The notes: a model not told the origin generated them from the sequence alone. Shown: positions 1 through 9,352, numbered from the stretch's first letter. The stretch: 64,000 nucleotides of DNA from a bacterium (GCA_030622545.1 JAUXGA010000006.1:90680-154679); one strand, 5' to 3'. Numbers and translations: made by a program.

Positions 1-410
1 AATCCGCCCGAATCTGCGAACAATTAGTCAAGAAAATTCCTGATGGCCCACACTCGGTTAGTGATAAACACATCATGCTGCCCGATAAAGAGAATACCTA
101 CGGCAATATCGAAGGCTTGATGAATCATTTCAAGCTCATTATGCACGGACACGGCATCCGCGTACCGAGCGGGGAAGCTTATCAAGCCGTCGAAGGGGGC
201 AACGGCGAACTCGGATTTTACGTGGTGTCTCATCCTATTGAAGGAGAGGAAGAAGACGGCTGCGCCAGTCGGCCTTGGAGAGTACGCGTCCGTCCTCCCT
301 GCCTGCATCTCGTCGCCGGAATTCCGCACATGATTAAAGGTGATATGGTGGCGGATGTTATCCCATCATTCGGTTCGATTAACATGATTGGAGGGGAACT
401 CGACCGATGA
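1..410 (+). CDS. nuoD: NADH-quinone oxidoreductase subunit D, 3' part
   Basis: Only the last 135 codons are in the window; the reading frame is open from base 3 to the TGA at 408-410. The visible part matches the C-terminal half of the 49 kDa complex I subunit, which helps form the quinone site beside NuoB. Recognisable pieces are GNIEGLMNHF, the glutamate-rich AYQAVEGGNGELGFY segment, RVRPPCLH and DVIPSFGSINMI at the end, followed by GELDR, which is the usual C-terminus of the family. The stop codon overlaps the nuoE start in an ATGA arrangement, so the two are translationally coupled. The 5' part lies outside the window. Confidence 0.96.
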   Translation, partial: SARICEQLVKKIPDGPHSVSDKHIMLPDKENTYGNIEGLMNHFKLIMHGHGIRVPSGEAYQAVEGGNGELGFYVVSHPIEGEEEDGCASRPWRVRVRPPCLHLVAGIPHMIKGDMVADVIPSFGSINMIGGELDR

Positions 411-949
411 ACCCAATCCCCGAATCCCTCGAGAAAAAAGCGCAGGAAATTATCCTTCGCTATCCGCCGGAGCATCGAAGCGCGGCGCTTGTGCCTGTGC
501 TCTTGGAAGCGCAGAAAATCGTGGGGTGTCTCTCGCCCGATGTCGAAGCATGGGCAGCGGAAACGCTCGGAGTGACGCCGGTGCGCGTGCGCGAGGTGAT
601 TTCGTTTTACGGCATGATGCACCAAAAGCCCCTTGGGAAGTATCACATTATGTTCTGCCACAACGTCTCCTGCTCGATTCAGGGAGCTGAGAGCCTGCAG
701 GACTATCTGGAGACCAAGCTGGGAATCAAAGCGGGCGACGTTTCTGAAGACGGACAGTTCTCCATCGCGGCAGTGGAATGTTTGGGAGCTTGCGGCTGGG
801 GGCCGGTGATGCTCGTTGGCGAAGAACAGTTCTTTCAACTCACGGCTGAGAAAATTGACAATATTATCGATGAGCTTCGGCAAGGAAGAATGCCGCATGG
901 AGATACACCGACCCCGCTCATCGGAAACGTCGGCTTGCCGACCACTTGA
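407..949 (+). CDS. nuoE: NADH-quinone oxidoreductase subunit E
   Basis: The 180-residue protein is the thioredoxin-fold [2Fe-2S] subunit (24 kDa, cluster N1a) of the NADH-oxidising arm of complex I. The four cluster cysteines are at 84, 89, 125 and 129, in FCHNVSC and ECLGAC, with the expected spacing. The N-terminal helical part (AALVPVLLEAQKIVG) is typical. The start overlaps the end of nuoD by 4 bases. nuoF follows 13 bases after the stop. Length is normal for the family, with a short unconserved tail after about residue 160. Confidence 0.96.
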   Translation: MNPIPESLEKKAQEIILRYPPEHRSAALVPVLLEAQKIVGCLSPDVEAWAAETLGVTPVRVREVISFYGMMHQKPLGKYHIMFCHNVSCSIQGAESLQDYLETKLGIKAGDVSEDGQFSIAAVECLGACGWGPVMLVGEEQFFQLTAEKIDNIIDELRQGRMPHGDTPTPLIGNVGLPTT

Positions 950-962
950 TGGATAAAAGCTG

Positions 963-2207
963 ATGGAACGGTACCTTTCAAAACATTTTGCGACACCGGA
1001 CATGCGCCGGTTGTCCGTGGCTTCGAAGCATGGCGCGTACGAGATGCTCGAACGGGCTTTGAAGATGGAACCCGGTGAGGTCGTGGAACTCGTCAAAGCC
1101 AGCGGTCTGCGCGGCCATGGCGGCGCGGGTTTTTCCGCCGGTTTGAAATGGAGTTTCGTCCCCAAAGACACGTTTCCGCGCTATGTCACGGTGAACGCAG
1201 ACGAGAGCGAACCGGGCACGTTCAAAGACCGCCTCATCCTCGAACGGGATCCGCATTTGCTCCTCGAAGGAGCGCTCATCTGCGCATGGGCGGTGCAGGC
1301 GGAAACGATTTATATCTACATCCGCGGCGAGTATTTTTATCCCACGAAAGTCATGGACGCCGCCATCGAAGAAGCCCGGCAAAAAGGCTATATCGGCGAG
1401 CGAATCTTAGGTTCCGATTTTTCATGTCAGGTTTACACGCACCCCGGAGCCGGGATGTATATCTGCGGCGAAGAAACCGGACTCATAGAAAGCCTCGAAG
1501 GAAAAAAAGGGCAGCCGCGCTTTAAACCTCCCTACTACCCTGCGGCAATTGGTTTGTGGCAAGCTCCGACAATCGTGAATAATGTCGAAACCCTCGCCGC
1601 AGTCCCTTGGGTGATGAGATTAGGTCCCGAAAAATTCGCGAGTCTCGGCACTCCGAAAAGCGGTGGCACCTGCCTCGCTTCCTTGTCGGGTTCTGTAAAA
1701 AATCCCGGCGTCTATGAAATTCCGATGGGATTTCCTTTGGATGAACTTATCTATGAACTCGGCGGCGGCCCCCCGAATGGCGGTAAAGTCAAGGCCGTGA
1801 TTCCCGGCGGTTCATCCTCGCCGATTTTGACCGCGGAAGAAGCAAAGGGCATTAAGCTCGATTTCGAATCGGTCGCGGACGCGGGTTCGATGCTGGGGAG
1901 TGCAGCGATCATCGTTGTCGATGAATCCGTCTCGATCCCGCAAATGCTCTACTGGGTACTGCGGTTCTACGCGCATGAATCGTGCGGTCAGTGCACGCAG
2001 TGCCGCGAAGGAACCGGCTGGATGCTGCGGCTTTGCAAACGGCTGCTGGACGGCAAGGGCAAAATGCGCGATATTGACGACCTCGATGAAATCGCGGACG
2101 CTCCGGACGGAACGACGATTTGCGCGTTTGGCCCGGCGGTTTCGTGGCCAACGAAATCCTACTTGAAAAAATTCCGACATGAATTTGAGGCGCTGGTCAA
2201 AGAGTAA
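963..2207 (+). CDS. nuoF: NADH-quinone oxidoreductase subunit F
   Basis: The 414-residue protein is the 51 kDa NADH- and FMN-binding subunit of complex I. The NADH-binding loop GLRGHGGAGFSAG is at residues 48-60, the FMN-binding NADESEPGTFKDR follows near 80, and the [4Fe-4S] N3 ligands are C341, C344 and C347 in SCGQCTQC plus the cysteine in TTICAFG near 387. It accepts hydride from NADH and passes electrons to the NuoE and NuoG clusters. It lies between nuoE and nuoG in the same operon. Length is normal (about 410-440). Confidence 0.96.
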   Translation: MERYLSKHFATPDMRRLSVASKHGAYEMLERALKMEPGEVVELVKASGLRGHGGAGFSAGLKWSFVPKDTFPRYVTVNADESEPGTFKDRLILERDPHLLLEGALICAWAVQAETIYIYIRGEYFYPTKVMDAAIEEARQKGYIGERILGSDFSCQVYTHPGAGMYICGEETGLIESLEGKKGQPRFKPPYYPAAIGLWQAPTIVNNVETLAAVPWVMRLGPEKFASLGTPKSGGTCLASLSGSVKNPGVYEIPMGFPLDELIYELGGGPPNGGKVKAVIPGGSSSPILTAEEAKGIKLDFESVADAGSMLGSAAIIVVDESVSIPQMLYWVLRFYAHESCGQCTQCREGTGWMLRLCKRLLDGKGKMRDIDDLDEIADAPDGTTICAFGPAVSWPTKSYLKKFRHEFEALVKE

Positions 2208-2234
2208 CTTCAAACGCGAGTAAAGGTTTCTTCT

Positions 2235-3902
2235 ATGCCTCACATAGAAATTAACGACAAACCTGTTGAGGTTCCCGGAAATATCAATCTGATTAAAGCG
2301 GCAGAATTCGCTGGCGTTTCTATTCCGCATTTTTGCGGTCATCCTGCGCTCTCTGTCGCAGGCTCGTGCCGGATGTGTCAGGTTGAAGTCGAACAGCGCG
2401 GTCGAAAGAGTCTGGTGATTGGCTGTTCTACAACGGTCGCTGATGGGATGAAAATCTTCACCGATACAGAACCGGTCAAGAAACAGCGCCGGTTGGTGTT
2501 GGAACTCCTGCTTCAAAACCATCCCCTCGATTGTCCGATTTGCGATGACGCCGGAGAATGTTCACTGCAAAACTACTATATGGATTACGGTCTCCATGAC
2601 AGCCGCATGGAACTCGAAGACAAACATCACAAGCATAAAAATATTGATCTCGGGCCGACCATTGTTCATGATGCCGAGCGCTGCGTCTTGTGTTCGCGCT
2701 GCGTACGATTCCTTCGGGAAATCACCGGCACCGGTGAATTAGGCATTTTCGGACAGGGAATGACATCGGAATTATCAGGGCTTCCCGGCAAACCGCTGGA
2801 TAATCCGTATGCGGGCTGCGTCGTGGATTTATGCCCTGTCGGCGCGTTGACAGACAAAGATTTTCGCTTTAAGCGGCGCGTCTGGTATCTGAAAAAGGTT
2901 CCTTCGATTTGTCAGGAATGTTCTCGCGGCTGCAACATCGAAATTCACTATGAAATGCAGCGCGATTACAAAGCACCCGGCAAGCGGATTCAGCGTCTGA
3001 AACCGCGCTATCATGAAAAAGTCAATGAATGGTGGATGTGTGACAGGGGACGCTACAGCTATCATAATGTTGACGCACCAAACCGATTGGTAGTAGCACA
3101 ACTCCGCAAGTCGAATGGGCATGGTCCACCGGATATCAAGCTTGTGATTCAAGAAGTCGCCCAAGCCATCAAGAAGACGAAAGAAAAACACGGAACGAAA
3201 TCCATCGCCGTTCTCGGCAACGCCCGCTCCTCGAACGAGGATATGTACCTGTTGCAACGGCTTTTCAGCAAACATCTCGGCGTTCATAATCTGGATGTCA
3301 CTTTGAAGAGTGAACCTACTTCAGAAGAAGATGACATTCTCCGGAAGGCTGATGCGACTCCCAATCGGCGGGGAGCTTTTGAAATCGGCGTGCAATCTTC
3401 GAAAGGACGGCTGTCCGGCGACGAGATAGTGAGGCATGCGCTGTCCGGCGATATTCGTGTCCTTATCGTTGTGCGCCACGACCTGAGCCGCGCTCTTTCC
3501 GAAGAACAACTGCGGAAGCTCGGGAGTCTGGACTACCTGTTTTACCTTGGAGAACATGTCGGAACCATGACCGACATTTCGCACGGAGCGATTCCCATGG
3601 CAATGTGGGCGGAACGCGAAGGAACCTATACGAATTTCCAAGGGCGCGTTCAGCGAACGACACCGGCGTTTCCTCCTTTGGGGCAAGCGCTTCCCGAATG
3701 GGAAATATGGAAAATGCTGGCTGGAGAAATGGGACTGACGATTAAAGCGAAGATGCCGAAAGATGTCTTTACGGACTTGACCCGAAACGTCGCCGCCTTT
3801 AAAGAATTAACGTGGGAAGACCTTGTGCCTTCCGGAAAGATGCTGGCGTGGGTGCCGGAACCGCCTCACCGGAAAGTTCAAACGTCCACTCCGCTGGAAT
3901 AA
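2235..3902 (+). CDS. nuoG: NADH-quinone oxidoreductase subunit G
   Basis: This is the 75 kDa iron-sulfur subunit of the peripheral arm. [2Fe-2S] ligands are C34, C45, C48 and C64. The His-Cys3 [4Fe-4S] site is H96, C100, C103 and C109, and the next [4Fe-4S] site is C150, C153, C156 and C200. A further Cys set (226, 229, 233, 269) at the front of the molybdopterin-like domain could bind the extra N7-type cluster. At 555 residues it is shorter than the roughly 690-900 residues of many NuoG proteins, so the molybdopterin-fold domain is abbreviated. It ends cleanly before nuoH with no frameshift visible. Confidence 0.94.
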   Translation: MPHIEINDKPVEVPGNINLIKAAEFAGVSIPHFCGHPALSVAGSCRMCQVEVEQRGRKSLVIGCSTTVADGMKIFTDTEPVKKQRRLVLELLLQNHPLDCPICDDAGECSLQNYYMDYGLHDSRMELEDKHHKHKNIDLGPTIVHDAERCVLCSRCVRFLREITGTGELGIFGQGMTSELSGLPGKPLDNPYAGCVVDLCPVGALTDKDFRFKRRVWYLKKVPSICQECSRGCNIEIHYEMQRDYKAPGKRIQRLKPRYHEKVNEWWMCDRGRYSYHNVDAPNRLVVAQLRKSNGHGPPDIKLVIQEVAQAIKKTKEKHGTKSIAVLGNARSSNEDMYLLQRLFSKHLGVHNLDVTLKSEPTSEEDDILRKADATPNRRGAFEIGVQSSKGRLSGDEIVRHALSGDIRVLIVVRHDLSRALSEEQLRKLGSLDYLFYLGEHVGTMTDISHGAIPMAMWAEREGTYTNFQGRVQRTTPAFPPLGQALPEWEIWKMLAGEMGLTIKAKMPKDVFTDLTRNVAAFKELTWEDLVPSGKMLAWVPEPPHRKVQTSTPLE

Positions 3903-3935
3903 AATCGAAGACGCGTAATAAACGTAAATACCCTT

Positions 3936-5042
3936 ATGCTTCTGATTGTTGAAACTCTCATCGCTCTTGGAAAAATCGCCTTTGTCTTAGCATTCGTCTT
4001 CTCCTTTGCGATACTGCTGACGTGGGCGGAGCGCAAGCAGCCTGCTTTGATGCAGGACAGACTCGGCGCAAACCGGGCTCCGATTTTCGGGCTTCGTCTC
4101 TGGGGAATATTCCATTCCATCGCTGAAACATTCAAGCTTGTGTTCAAAGAGGACTTCATCCCTCCCGCGGCGAGCCAATTCGCATTCCGATTCGCTCCGG
4201 TTGTCGCGCTCTTCCCGGTGTTGCTCACGTTCGCCGTCATTCCGTTCGGGAATCAACTCGAAATCGGCGGACGAGTCATCCTGCTCCAAGTGCTCAATAT
4301 CAACGTCGGAATTCTTTTTCTGTTGGCCTTCGGCTCTCTGGGCGTCTATGGAATTGTGTTGGGCGGTTGGGCATCCAATAATAAATATTCGCTGCTTGGC
4401 GGCATGAGGGCGGTGGCGCAGACGATCAGCTATGAAGTTGTCATCGGGCTGACGATTATCGGACCTGTTATGGTCTATGGCACCCTCGAACTCGGCGACA
4501 TGGTGCTGATGCAAAATAAACTCCTGTTCGGCTGGCTTCCGATGTGGGGAGTTGTCGTTCAGCCGCTGGCGTTTCTACTCTTCCTGCCAGCCGGAATTGC
4601 AGAAACAAAACGCACTCCCTTCGATTTGCCGGAAGGCGAATCCGAAATCATCGGTTTTAACCTCGAATACTCTGGGATGCGCTGGGGGATGTTTTTCTTA
4701 GGGGAATTTATCGAACTGGTCGTTTTAGCGGGACTGTTAGTGACGCTCTTCTTCGGAGGCTATCACGTTCCCTACCTTTACGACAGTTTTGAACTATCAG
4801 GAGTCGGCGGCTTTGTTTTCCCATGGGGAGCAACTATTCCTCTTGCGGATGTGTGGGTGGTGGTGCTGCGTATTTGTTCCTTTGCGGCGAAAATCGCTTT
4901 CTTCCTCTGGCTTCAGCTTCTCGTACGCTGGACACTGCCGCGTTTCCGTTATGATCAACTTATGCGTGTCGGCTGGAAAATTATGATTCCGCTGGCGCTA
5001 TTGAATATTGCTTTGACAGGGATTGTTTTACTCGCGCTATAG
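3936..5042 (+). CDS. nuoH: NADH-quinone oxidoreductase subunit H
   Basis: This integral membrane subunit (ND1 equivalent) joins the quinone site to the proton-pumping arm. The 368-residue protein has about eight to nine hydrophobic segments. Family signatures are WAERKQPALMQDRLGANRA near residue 30, the central AETKRTPFDLPEGESEI loop that contributes to the quinone channel, and a C-terminal RWTLPRFRYDQLM. It follows nuoG by 33 bases. The following gene is not a nuo gene but a lipoprotein; nuoI resumes 1.1 kb later. Confidence 0.95.
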   Translation: MLLIVETLIALGKIAFVLAFVFSFAILLTWAERKQPALMQDRLGANRAPIFGLRLWGIFHSIAETFKLVFKEDFIPPAASQFAFRFAPVVALFPVLLTFAVIPFGNQLEIGGRVILLQVLNINVGILFLLAFGSLGVYGIVLGGWASNNKYSLLGGMRAVAQTISYEVVIGLTIIGPVMVYGTLELGDMVLMQNKLLFGWLPMWGVVVQPLAFLLFLPAGIAETKRTPFDLPEGESEIIGFNLEYSGMRWGMFFLGEFIELVVLAGLLVTLFFGGYHVPYLYDSFELSGVGGFVFPWGATIPLADVWVVVLRICSFAAKIAFFLWLQLLVRWTLPRFRYDQLMRVGWKIMIPLALLNIALTGIVLLAL

Positions 5043-5161
5043 ATTCTTGAAAATTGCTCTGTGCCGACGAAACTGCAACTTTTACCTTCACGCCGATTGG
5101 TTCTGTGCTAAGTAAAAAATCATAATATTTACGTTCAACTTTCCTATGGGAGGAAATCACA

Positions 5162-6112
5162 ATGGAATGGAAAAAACTACCCCTGATCCTGCTCATGGCT
5201 TTTGGGCTCTTGTTTTTGACGATTGGCTGTGATGGTGATGACGAAGAGGAGCCACCGCCGCCGGAAGGACATCTCACTCTTGAAGTCACCACGCTTGATT
5301 TTGGCACGGGCGACATCGAAAAACAAATGACGCTGTCGAACACGGGTGATGCGGCTCTGGCTTGGAGTATCAGCGACGCCACCATTCCCTACTGGGCGGA
5401 TGTCGACCCAACCAGTGGTAATCTTGTGGCAGAGGCTCAAACTCAAATCACTGTCCGTGTGGAACGAACCGGTGTCAGCCCGGGCGAAACATCGGCAGCC
5501 ATCATGTTTCTGTCGGATGCGAATGATGACTCGCTCACATTATCAGTGGAACGGGTCTGCAACATCCTGAGCGATGACTTCAATGTAGGTGGCGCAACCG
5601 ATTGGACCGCTACTGAGCTGGATGTTTCGCAAAACAACGACGGCTATGTCGTTCTCGGCCCCAACAGTGCTGTTATTGCGGGTCGTCTCCTTCAAACCAT
5701 TTCACCGACGGTGCCTTATACGGTTTCCGCGAGGGTTCGGCGCCCGGTTCAAACCGCTGTGTATAAACAATACGGGCTCCTTTTGGAAGGCAGCTCGACG
5801 GAAGACGCTCTCTACTTCACCGTCACGGTTGATGATGACACGAACTACACCCTCGAACAGTCTGTCGGAGGTGATTGGACTGTGCTGCGTGCGGGCTTCA
5901 CAAGTTTGTTCTCCACCGAGGGAGGAGTCTGGAATCTCCTGCGGCTGGAAATTTATGAAGATGGTGTAACCACGAGGGCTCGTGGATATGCCGGGACCGC
6001 GGACACGCCCCTTTTCGAGGACGTTGAGTTAGATGCAGGTCTGAGCGTTGCGAGAATGGGATTCCGAAGCGAAGAGTACACCATACACGCCGACTGGTAC
6101 TGCGCACAATAA
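5162..6112 (+). CDS. lipoprotein with BACON-like domain, inside the nuo cluster
   Basis: This 316-residue protein has no known role in complex I. A lipoprotein signal peptide (hydrophobic run, then LTIGC at about residue 23) is followed by an acidic, proline-rich linker (DGDDEEEPPPPE). Residues about 37-130 resemble a BACON/abnormal-spindle-like beta-sandwich: LTLEVTTLDFGTGDIEKQ, then SNTGDAALAWSIS. Residues about 135-316 look like a concanavalin-like beta-sandwich. A strong Shine-Dalgarno (GGAGG at 5149-5153) precedes the ATG. A weak own promoter is possible (TTGGTT 5097-5102, CATAAT 5121-5126, spacer 18). It sits between nuoH and nuoI with about 120 and 30 base gaps. The fold calls are from pattern only. 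Confidence 0.8.
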   Translation: MEWKKLPLILLMAFGLLFLTIGCDGDDEEEPPPPEGHLTLEVTTLDFGTGDIEKQMTLSNTGDAALAWSISDATIPYWADVDPTSGNLVAEAQTQITVRVERTGVSPGETSAAIMFLSDANDDSLTLSVERVCNILSDDFNVGGATDWTATELDVSQNNDGYVVLGPNSAVIAGRLLQTISPTVPYTVSARVRRPVQTAVYKQYGLLLEGSSTEDALYFTVTVDDDTNYTLEQSVGGDWTVLRAGFTSLFSTEGGVWNLLRLEIYEDGVTTRARGYAGTADTPLFEDVELDAGLSVARMGFRSEEYTIHADWYCAQ

Positions 6113-6142
6113 CCTCTGGGATTCTGGAGAAACGAACCCAAG

Positions 6143-6757
6143 ATGATTGATAAGAAAGTCGTACGTGTCAGGCTGTCCTGGTGGCAGAAGACGTACTACC
6201 CTGAAGTCGCCCGCGGTCTATGGATTACCGCGTCCCATTTCTTCGTCAATTTCGCCCGGCACTGGATGCGGCACGTGTTTCGAATGAAAAGCGTTACCCC
6301 CGGTGCGGTGACGATTCAATATCCCGAAGAAAAGAGACCGGTCAGTCCCCGGTGGCGCGGACGTCATCGCTTGATGCTGCGGCCTGACGGAAGTCCGCGC
6401 TGCGTCGCCTGTATGATGTGCGAATCAGCCTGCCCGGATGAATGTATCTACATTACACCCGCGGAAACACCGGACGGTCGTGTGGAAAAATATCCCGCGG
6501 TATTTGACATTGACTTGCTCCGCTGCTGCTTCTGCGGACTCTGTGTTGAAGCATGCCCGGAAGATGCCATACGAATGGATTCGTTCGACCTCGATTTAGC
6601 TTCCTATGCGCGGAAAGATTTCTATCTTGATCGGGAATTCCTGTTGAGAAACAGCGAGCTGACAACCCACGCTCAATACGACGGTGAATTAGAGGGAAGA
6701 CCCGTCAGTCGTTTGAATCTTCTTAAAGATACTCACCCGACAACCCCGTCAGGATAG
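6143..6757 (+). CDS. nuoI: NADH-quinone oxidoreductase subunit I
   Basis: This is the ferredoxin-like TYKY subunit carrying clusters N6a and N6b, the last relay before N2. It has 204 residues. Ligand sets are C87, C90, C93, C97 (CVACMMCESAC) and C128, C131, C134, C138 (CCFCGLCVEAC). An amphipathic N-terminus (WWQKTYYPEVARGLW) associates with the membrane arm. It is separated from nuoH by a lipoprotein gene. A hairpin follows the stop, and no nuoJ, K, L, M or N follows, so the membrane-arm genes must lie elsewhere in the genome. Confidence 0.95.
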   Translation: MIDKKVVRVRLSWWQKTYYPEVARGLWITASHFFVNFARHWMRHVFRMKSVTPGAVTIQYPEEKRPVSPRWRGRHRLMLRPDGSPRCVACMMCESACPDECIYITPAETPDGRVEKYPAVFDIDLLRCCFCGLCVEACPEDAIRMDSFDLDLASYARKDFYLDREFLLRNSELTTHAQYDGELEGRPVSRLNLLKDTHPTTPSG

Positions 6758-6784
6758 CAACTCCTTACCTAAGAAATCCAAGGG

Positions 6785-6820
6785 CGCCGCGCTGGGAAAG
6801 AAATTTTTCTCAGCGCGGCG
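6785..6820 (+). terminator. hairpin after nuoI
   Basis: A perfect 10-bp stem, CGCCGCGCTG (6785-6794) with CAGCGCGGCG (6811-6820), has a loop that itself holds GAAA and TTTC. The downstream sequence is only mildly T-rich, so termination strength is uncertain. It lies between nuoI and the nitronate monooxygenase-like gene and probably ends the nuo transcript. Confidence 0.55.
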
Positions 6821-6885
6821 GCTGTTCTTGAAACCCGGATAAAGGCGGATCCGTCTCCCGGGATTCTTCGAGAAGGTACGATACA

Positions 6886-7827
6886 ATCCGCAAGAATCGA
6901 ATTACAGAACTCCTCGGTATCCAATGGCCGATTATACAGGGGGGAATGGTTTGGGCGGCAGGATGGGAACTGTGCGCCGCTGTTTCCGAAGCAGCCGCGT
7001 TAGGGCTTATCGGCGCGGGTTCCATGAAGCCGGACATCCTGCAGCTCCACATTCGTAAAGTAAAAGATGCGCTTCAAGATAAAGCTCCCTTCGGTGTCAA
7101 CATTCCGCTCCAACGCGGCGATGCAGACGAACTCGTGCAAGTCTCTCTTGATGAAGGTGCAAGAATTTTCTTCACCTCCGCAGGCAATCCCGGCCGTTTC
7201 ACACCGATGTTGAAAAAGAAAGGTGCGACGGTTGTGCATGTCGTTCCATCAGTGACACTGGCTGTAAAAGCGGAAGCGCGGGGAGTGGATGCTGTCGTCT
7301 GCGAGGGAACCGAAGCGGGTGGTCATAACGGCGTAGACGAGATTCCCGTGTTCGTTCTGGTGCCGCAGGTCGTGGAAGCGATTTCGATTCCGGTGATTGC
7401 CGCTGGGGGAATTGTGGATGGTCGAGGTATCGCTGCGGCGATGGCGTTAGGCGCGGAAGGTGTACAAATCGGAACCCGCTTTGCCGCGACGGTGGAATCA
7501 TCGGCTCACAATCGCTACAAGCAGGCGGTTCTCAATGCCACCGACACCGGTACTGTCTTTGCATTAAGAAAAATCGGCCCGGTGCGGATGCTTCGTAATC
7601 CTTATGCCGAGCGCTGCGCTGAAGCCGAAACTCGCGGCGCCAGCGCGGAGGAGCAACGGACACTTTTAGGCAGCTATCGCGAACGTTTGGGGATTTTCGA
7701 AGGTGACTGGCAGGAAGGACAGTTCGAGGCGGGGATGGGCGCCGGACGAATCCACGATATTCCGCCTGCAGGAGACATTGTTGCGCGACTGGTGCACGAA
7801 TGGATAGACTATTCTTTAGAACCATAA
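6886..7827 (+). CDS. nitronate monooxygenase / FabK-like flavoprotein, apparent ATC start
   Basis: This is a TIM-barrel FMN enzyme of the NPD (2-nitropropane dioxygenase)/FabK family. It either oxidises alkyl nitronates or reduces enoyl-ACP; I cannot decide which. EGTEAGGHNG (His of the NMO family), IAAGGIVDGRGIAAAM and GAEGVQIGTRF (phosphate-binding loops) are clear. The first ATG (6946) would remove the conserved start RITELLGIQWPIIQGGM, which is open in frame upstream. Between the in-frame TGA (6829-6831) and that segment there is no ATG, GTG or TTG. The best candidate start is ATC at 6886-6888, with AGAAGG (6871-6876) nine bases before it. A sequencing or assembly error is the alternative. 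Confidence 0.85.
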   Translation: MRKNRITELLGIQWPIIQGGMVWAAGWELCAAVSEAAALGLIGAGSMKPDILQLHIRKVKDALQDKAPFGVNIPLQRGDADELVQVSLDEGARIFFTSAGNPGRFTPMLKKKGATVVHVVPSVTLAVKAEARGVDAVVCEGTEAGGHNGVDEIPVFVLVPQVVEAISIPVIAAGGIVDGRGIAAAMALGAEGVQIGTRFAATVESSAHNRYKQAVLNATDTGTVFALRKIGPVRMLRNPYAERCAEAETRGASAEEQRTLLGSYRERLGIFEGDWQEGQFEAGMGAGRIHDIPPAGDIVARLVHEWIDYSLEP

Positions 7828-7849
7828 TAGAAGAAAGGAAGACCTGACA

Positions 7850-9337
7850 ATGAAACTTTCTACCGCTTTAGGTCCGGTGAAAGGTAAACCGGGTGCTCTC
7901 GCCGTCTTCCTGTTTGATGACGAGATACAAAGATCGAAACTGAACCTGCTCAACGCGCCGACGCTGCGGGAAGTCCGCCGTCTCATTCGCGCGAGCGATT
8001 TCAAGGGTGAATCGGGAGAGCTCGTCGTTCATTTCGCGAATGAAGGCGTTGCCCGAATCATCCTGCTGATTGGACTCGGCACGCGCAAGGATTTCGATTG
8101 GGATACTATGCGCCTTGCAACGGGAGCAGTCGTGCGCAAAGCCCGCGATTTAAACGCGCGGACTCTTGTTTGTATCACAGCGGACAAACGCCCGGCTGAT
8201 TTGCCCGCGGAAGATATGGCACGCGCCGCTGCAGAAGGCGCTGTGTTGGGAAATTATCGCTATATTGCGTACCGTGCGAAAGCACGGGAAAAGGCCAAAG
8301 AGCTCGCTTCGGTCGTTTTTCACTATGAAGATTCGAAACGGCGAACAGCGGGAAACCGGGGCATCGAACAGGGAAGAATCCTCGCGGAAGCGACGAATTT
8401 TGCCCGAGATTTAGGCACCGGCCCATCCAATCTCGTCACTCCCACCTACCTTGCGAAAGAAGCCAAGAAACTTGCCAAAAGCGGACTCAAGATCAAGATA
8501 CTTGAGCAGGAAGAGATGAAGAAACTCGGCATGAACGCTCTTTTAGCGGTTGCCAAAGGAAGCGCCGAACCTCCGAAACTGATCGTGATGGAATACAAAA
8601 CTCCGCGCGCTCGAAAGACACTGGCTTTTGTGGGGAAAGGCGTGACATTCGACAGCGGAGGCATCTCCATTAAAGCCAGCGAGAAAATGGATGAGATGAA
8701 AATGGATATGTGCGGAGCAGCGGCTGTTTTGGGCGCGATGAGCGGAATTCCGCGACTCAAACCCCAATGCAATGTCATCGGCATCATCGGCGCTGTAGAA
8801 AATATGCCGAGCAGCACCGCCTATAAACCCGGAGACATCATCACAGCATCCAACGGCAAGACCATTGAAGTGCTGAACACCGACGCGGAAGGGCGTCTGG
8901 TGCTCGCCGACGCGCTGGTGCATGCGATCAAGACCTATAATCCATCCGCCATCGTTGACTTGGCGACTTTGACGGGAGCCTGCGTCGTGGCGCTGGGACA
9001 TCATGCGACGGGACTCTTCTCGAATCGTGAAAGCCTCCGGAAAGTCATCGAGCGAAACGGAGAACGCGCCGGTGAACGGCTCTGGCATCTTCCGCTCTTT
9101 AGAGAATACACCGATGATATCCAGAGTGACATCGCCGACATTAAGAACGCAGCCGGTCGATGGGGCGGCGCGAGCACGGCCGCCGCTTTCCTGCAGGAAT
9201 TCGTCGGGAAGACCGCTTGGGCGCATCTGGATATTGCCGGGACAGCCATTGACGCAAAAGCGTCCAGTATCCAGCCGCCAAAAGTCGCCTCGGGAGCCGG
9301 TGTTCGCACCCTCCTGCATCTGGCAATGGATTTTTAA
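7850..9337 (+). CDS. pepA: leucyl aminopeptidase, M17 family
   Basis: This 495-residue cytosolic di-zinc/manganese aminopeptidase releases N-terminal residues from peptides. The M17 signature NTDAEGRL is at residues 343-350; GKGVTFDSGGISIK and the metal-binding MKMDMCGAAAVLGA lie before it. The N-terminal macro-like domain is present, so the protein is full length. It follows the nitronate monooxygenase-like gene by 22 bases with an AGAAAGGAAG ribosome site and is probably cotranscribed with it. Together with the secreted peptidases at 19.9-26.3 kb it suggests use of peptides. Confidence 0.95.
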   Translation: MKLSTALGPVKGKPGALAVFLFDDEIQRSKLNLLNAPTLREVRRLIRASDFKGESGELVVHFANEGVARIILLIGLGTRKDFDWDTMRLATGAVVRKARDLNARTLVCITADKRPADLPAEDMARAAAEGAVLGNYRYIAYRAKAREKAKELASVVFHYEDSKRRTAGNRGIEQGRILAEATNFARDLGTGPSNLVTPTYLAKEAKKLAKSGLKIKILEQEEMKKLGMNALLAVAKGSAEPPKLIVMEYKTPRARKTLAFVGKGVTFDSGGISIKASEKMDEMKMDMCGAAAVLGAMSGIPRLKPQCNVIGIIGAVENMPSSTAYKPGDIITASNGKTIEVLNTDAEGRLVLADALVHAIKTYNPSAIVDLATLTGACVVALGHHATGLFSNRESLRKVIERNGERAGERLWHLPLFREYTDDIQSDIADIKNAAGRWGGASTAAAFLQEFVGKTAWAHLDIAGTAIDAKASSIQPPKVASGAGVRTLLHLAMDF

Positions 9338-9352
9338 TAACTGTCTTACGAC

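Noticed and set aside
230..1171. 313-residue minus-strand reading frame opposite nuoD, nuoE and nuoF
   Set aside because: It is fully antisense to three well-supported complex I genes with no motif of its own.
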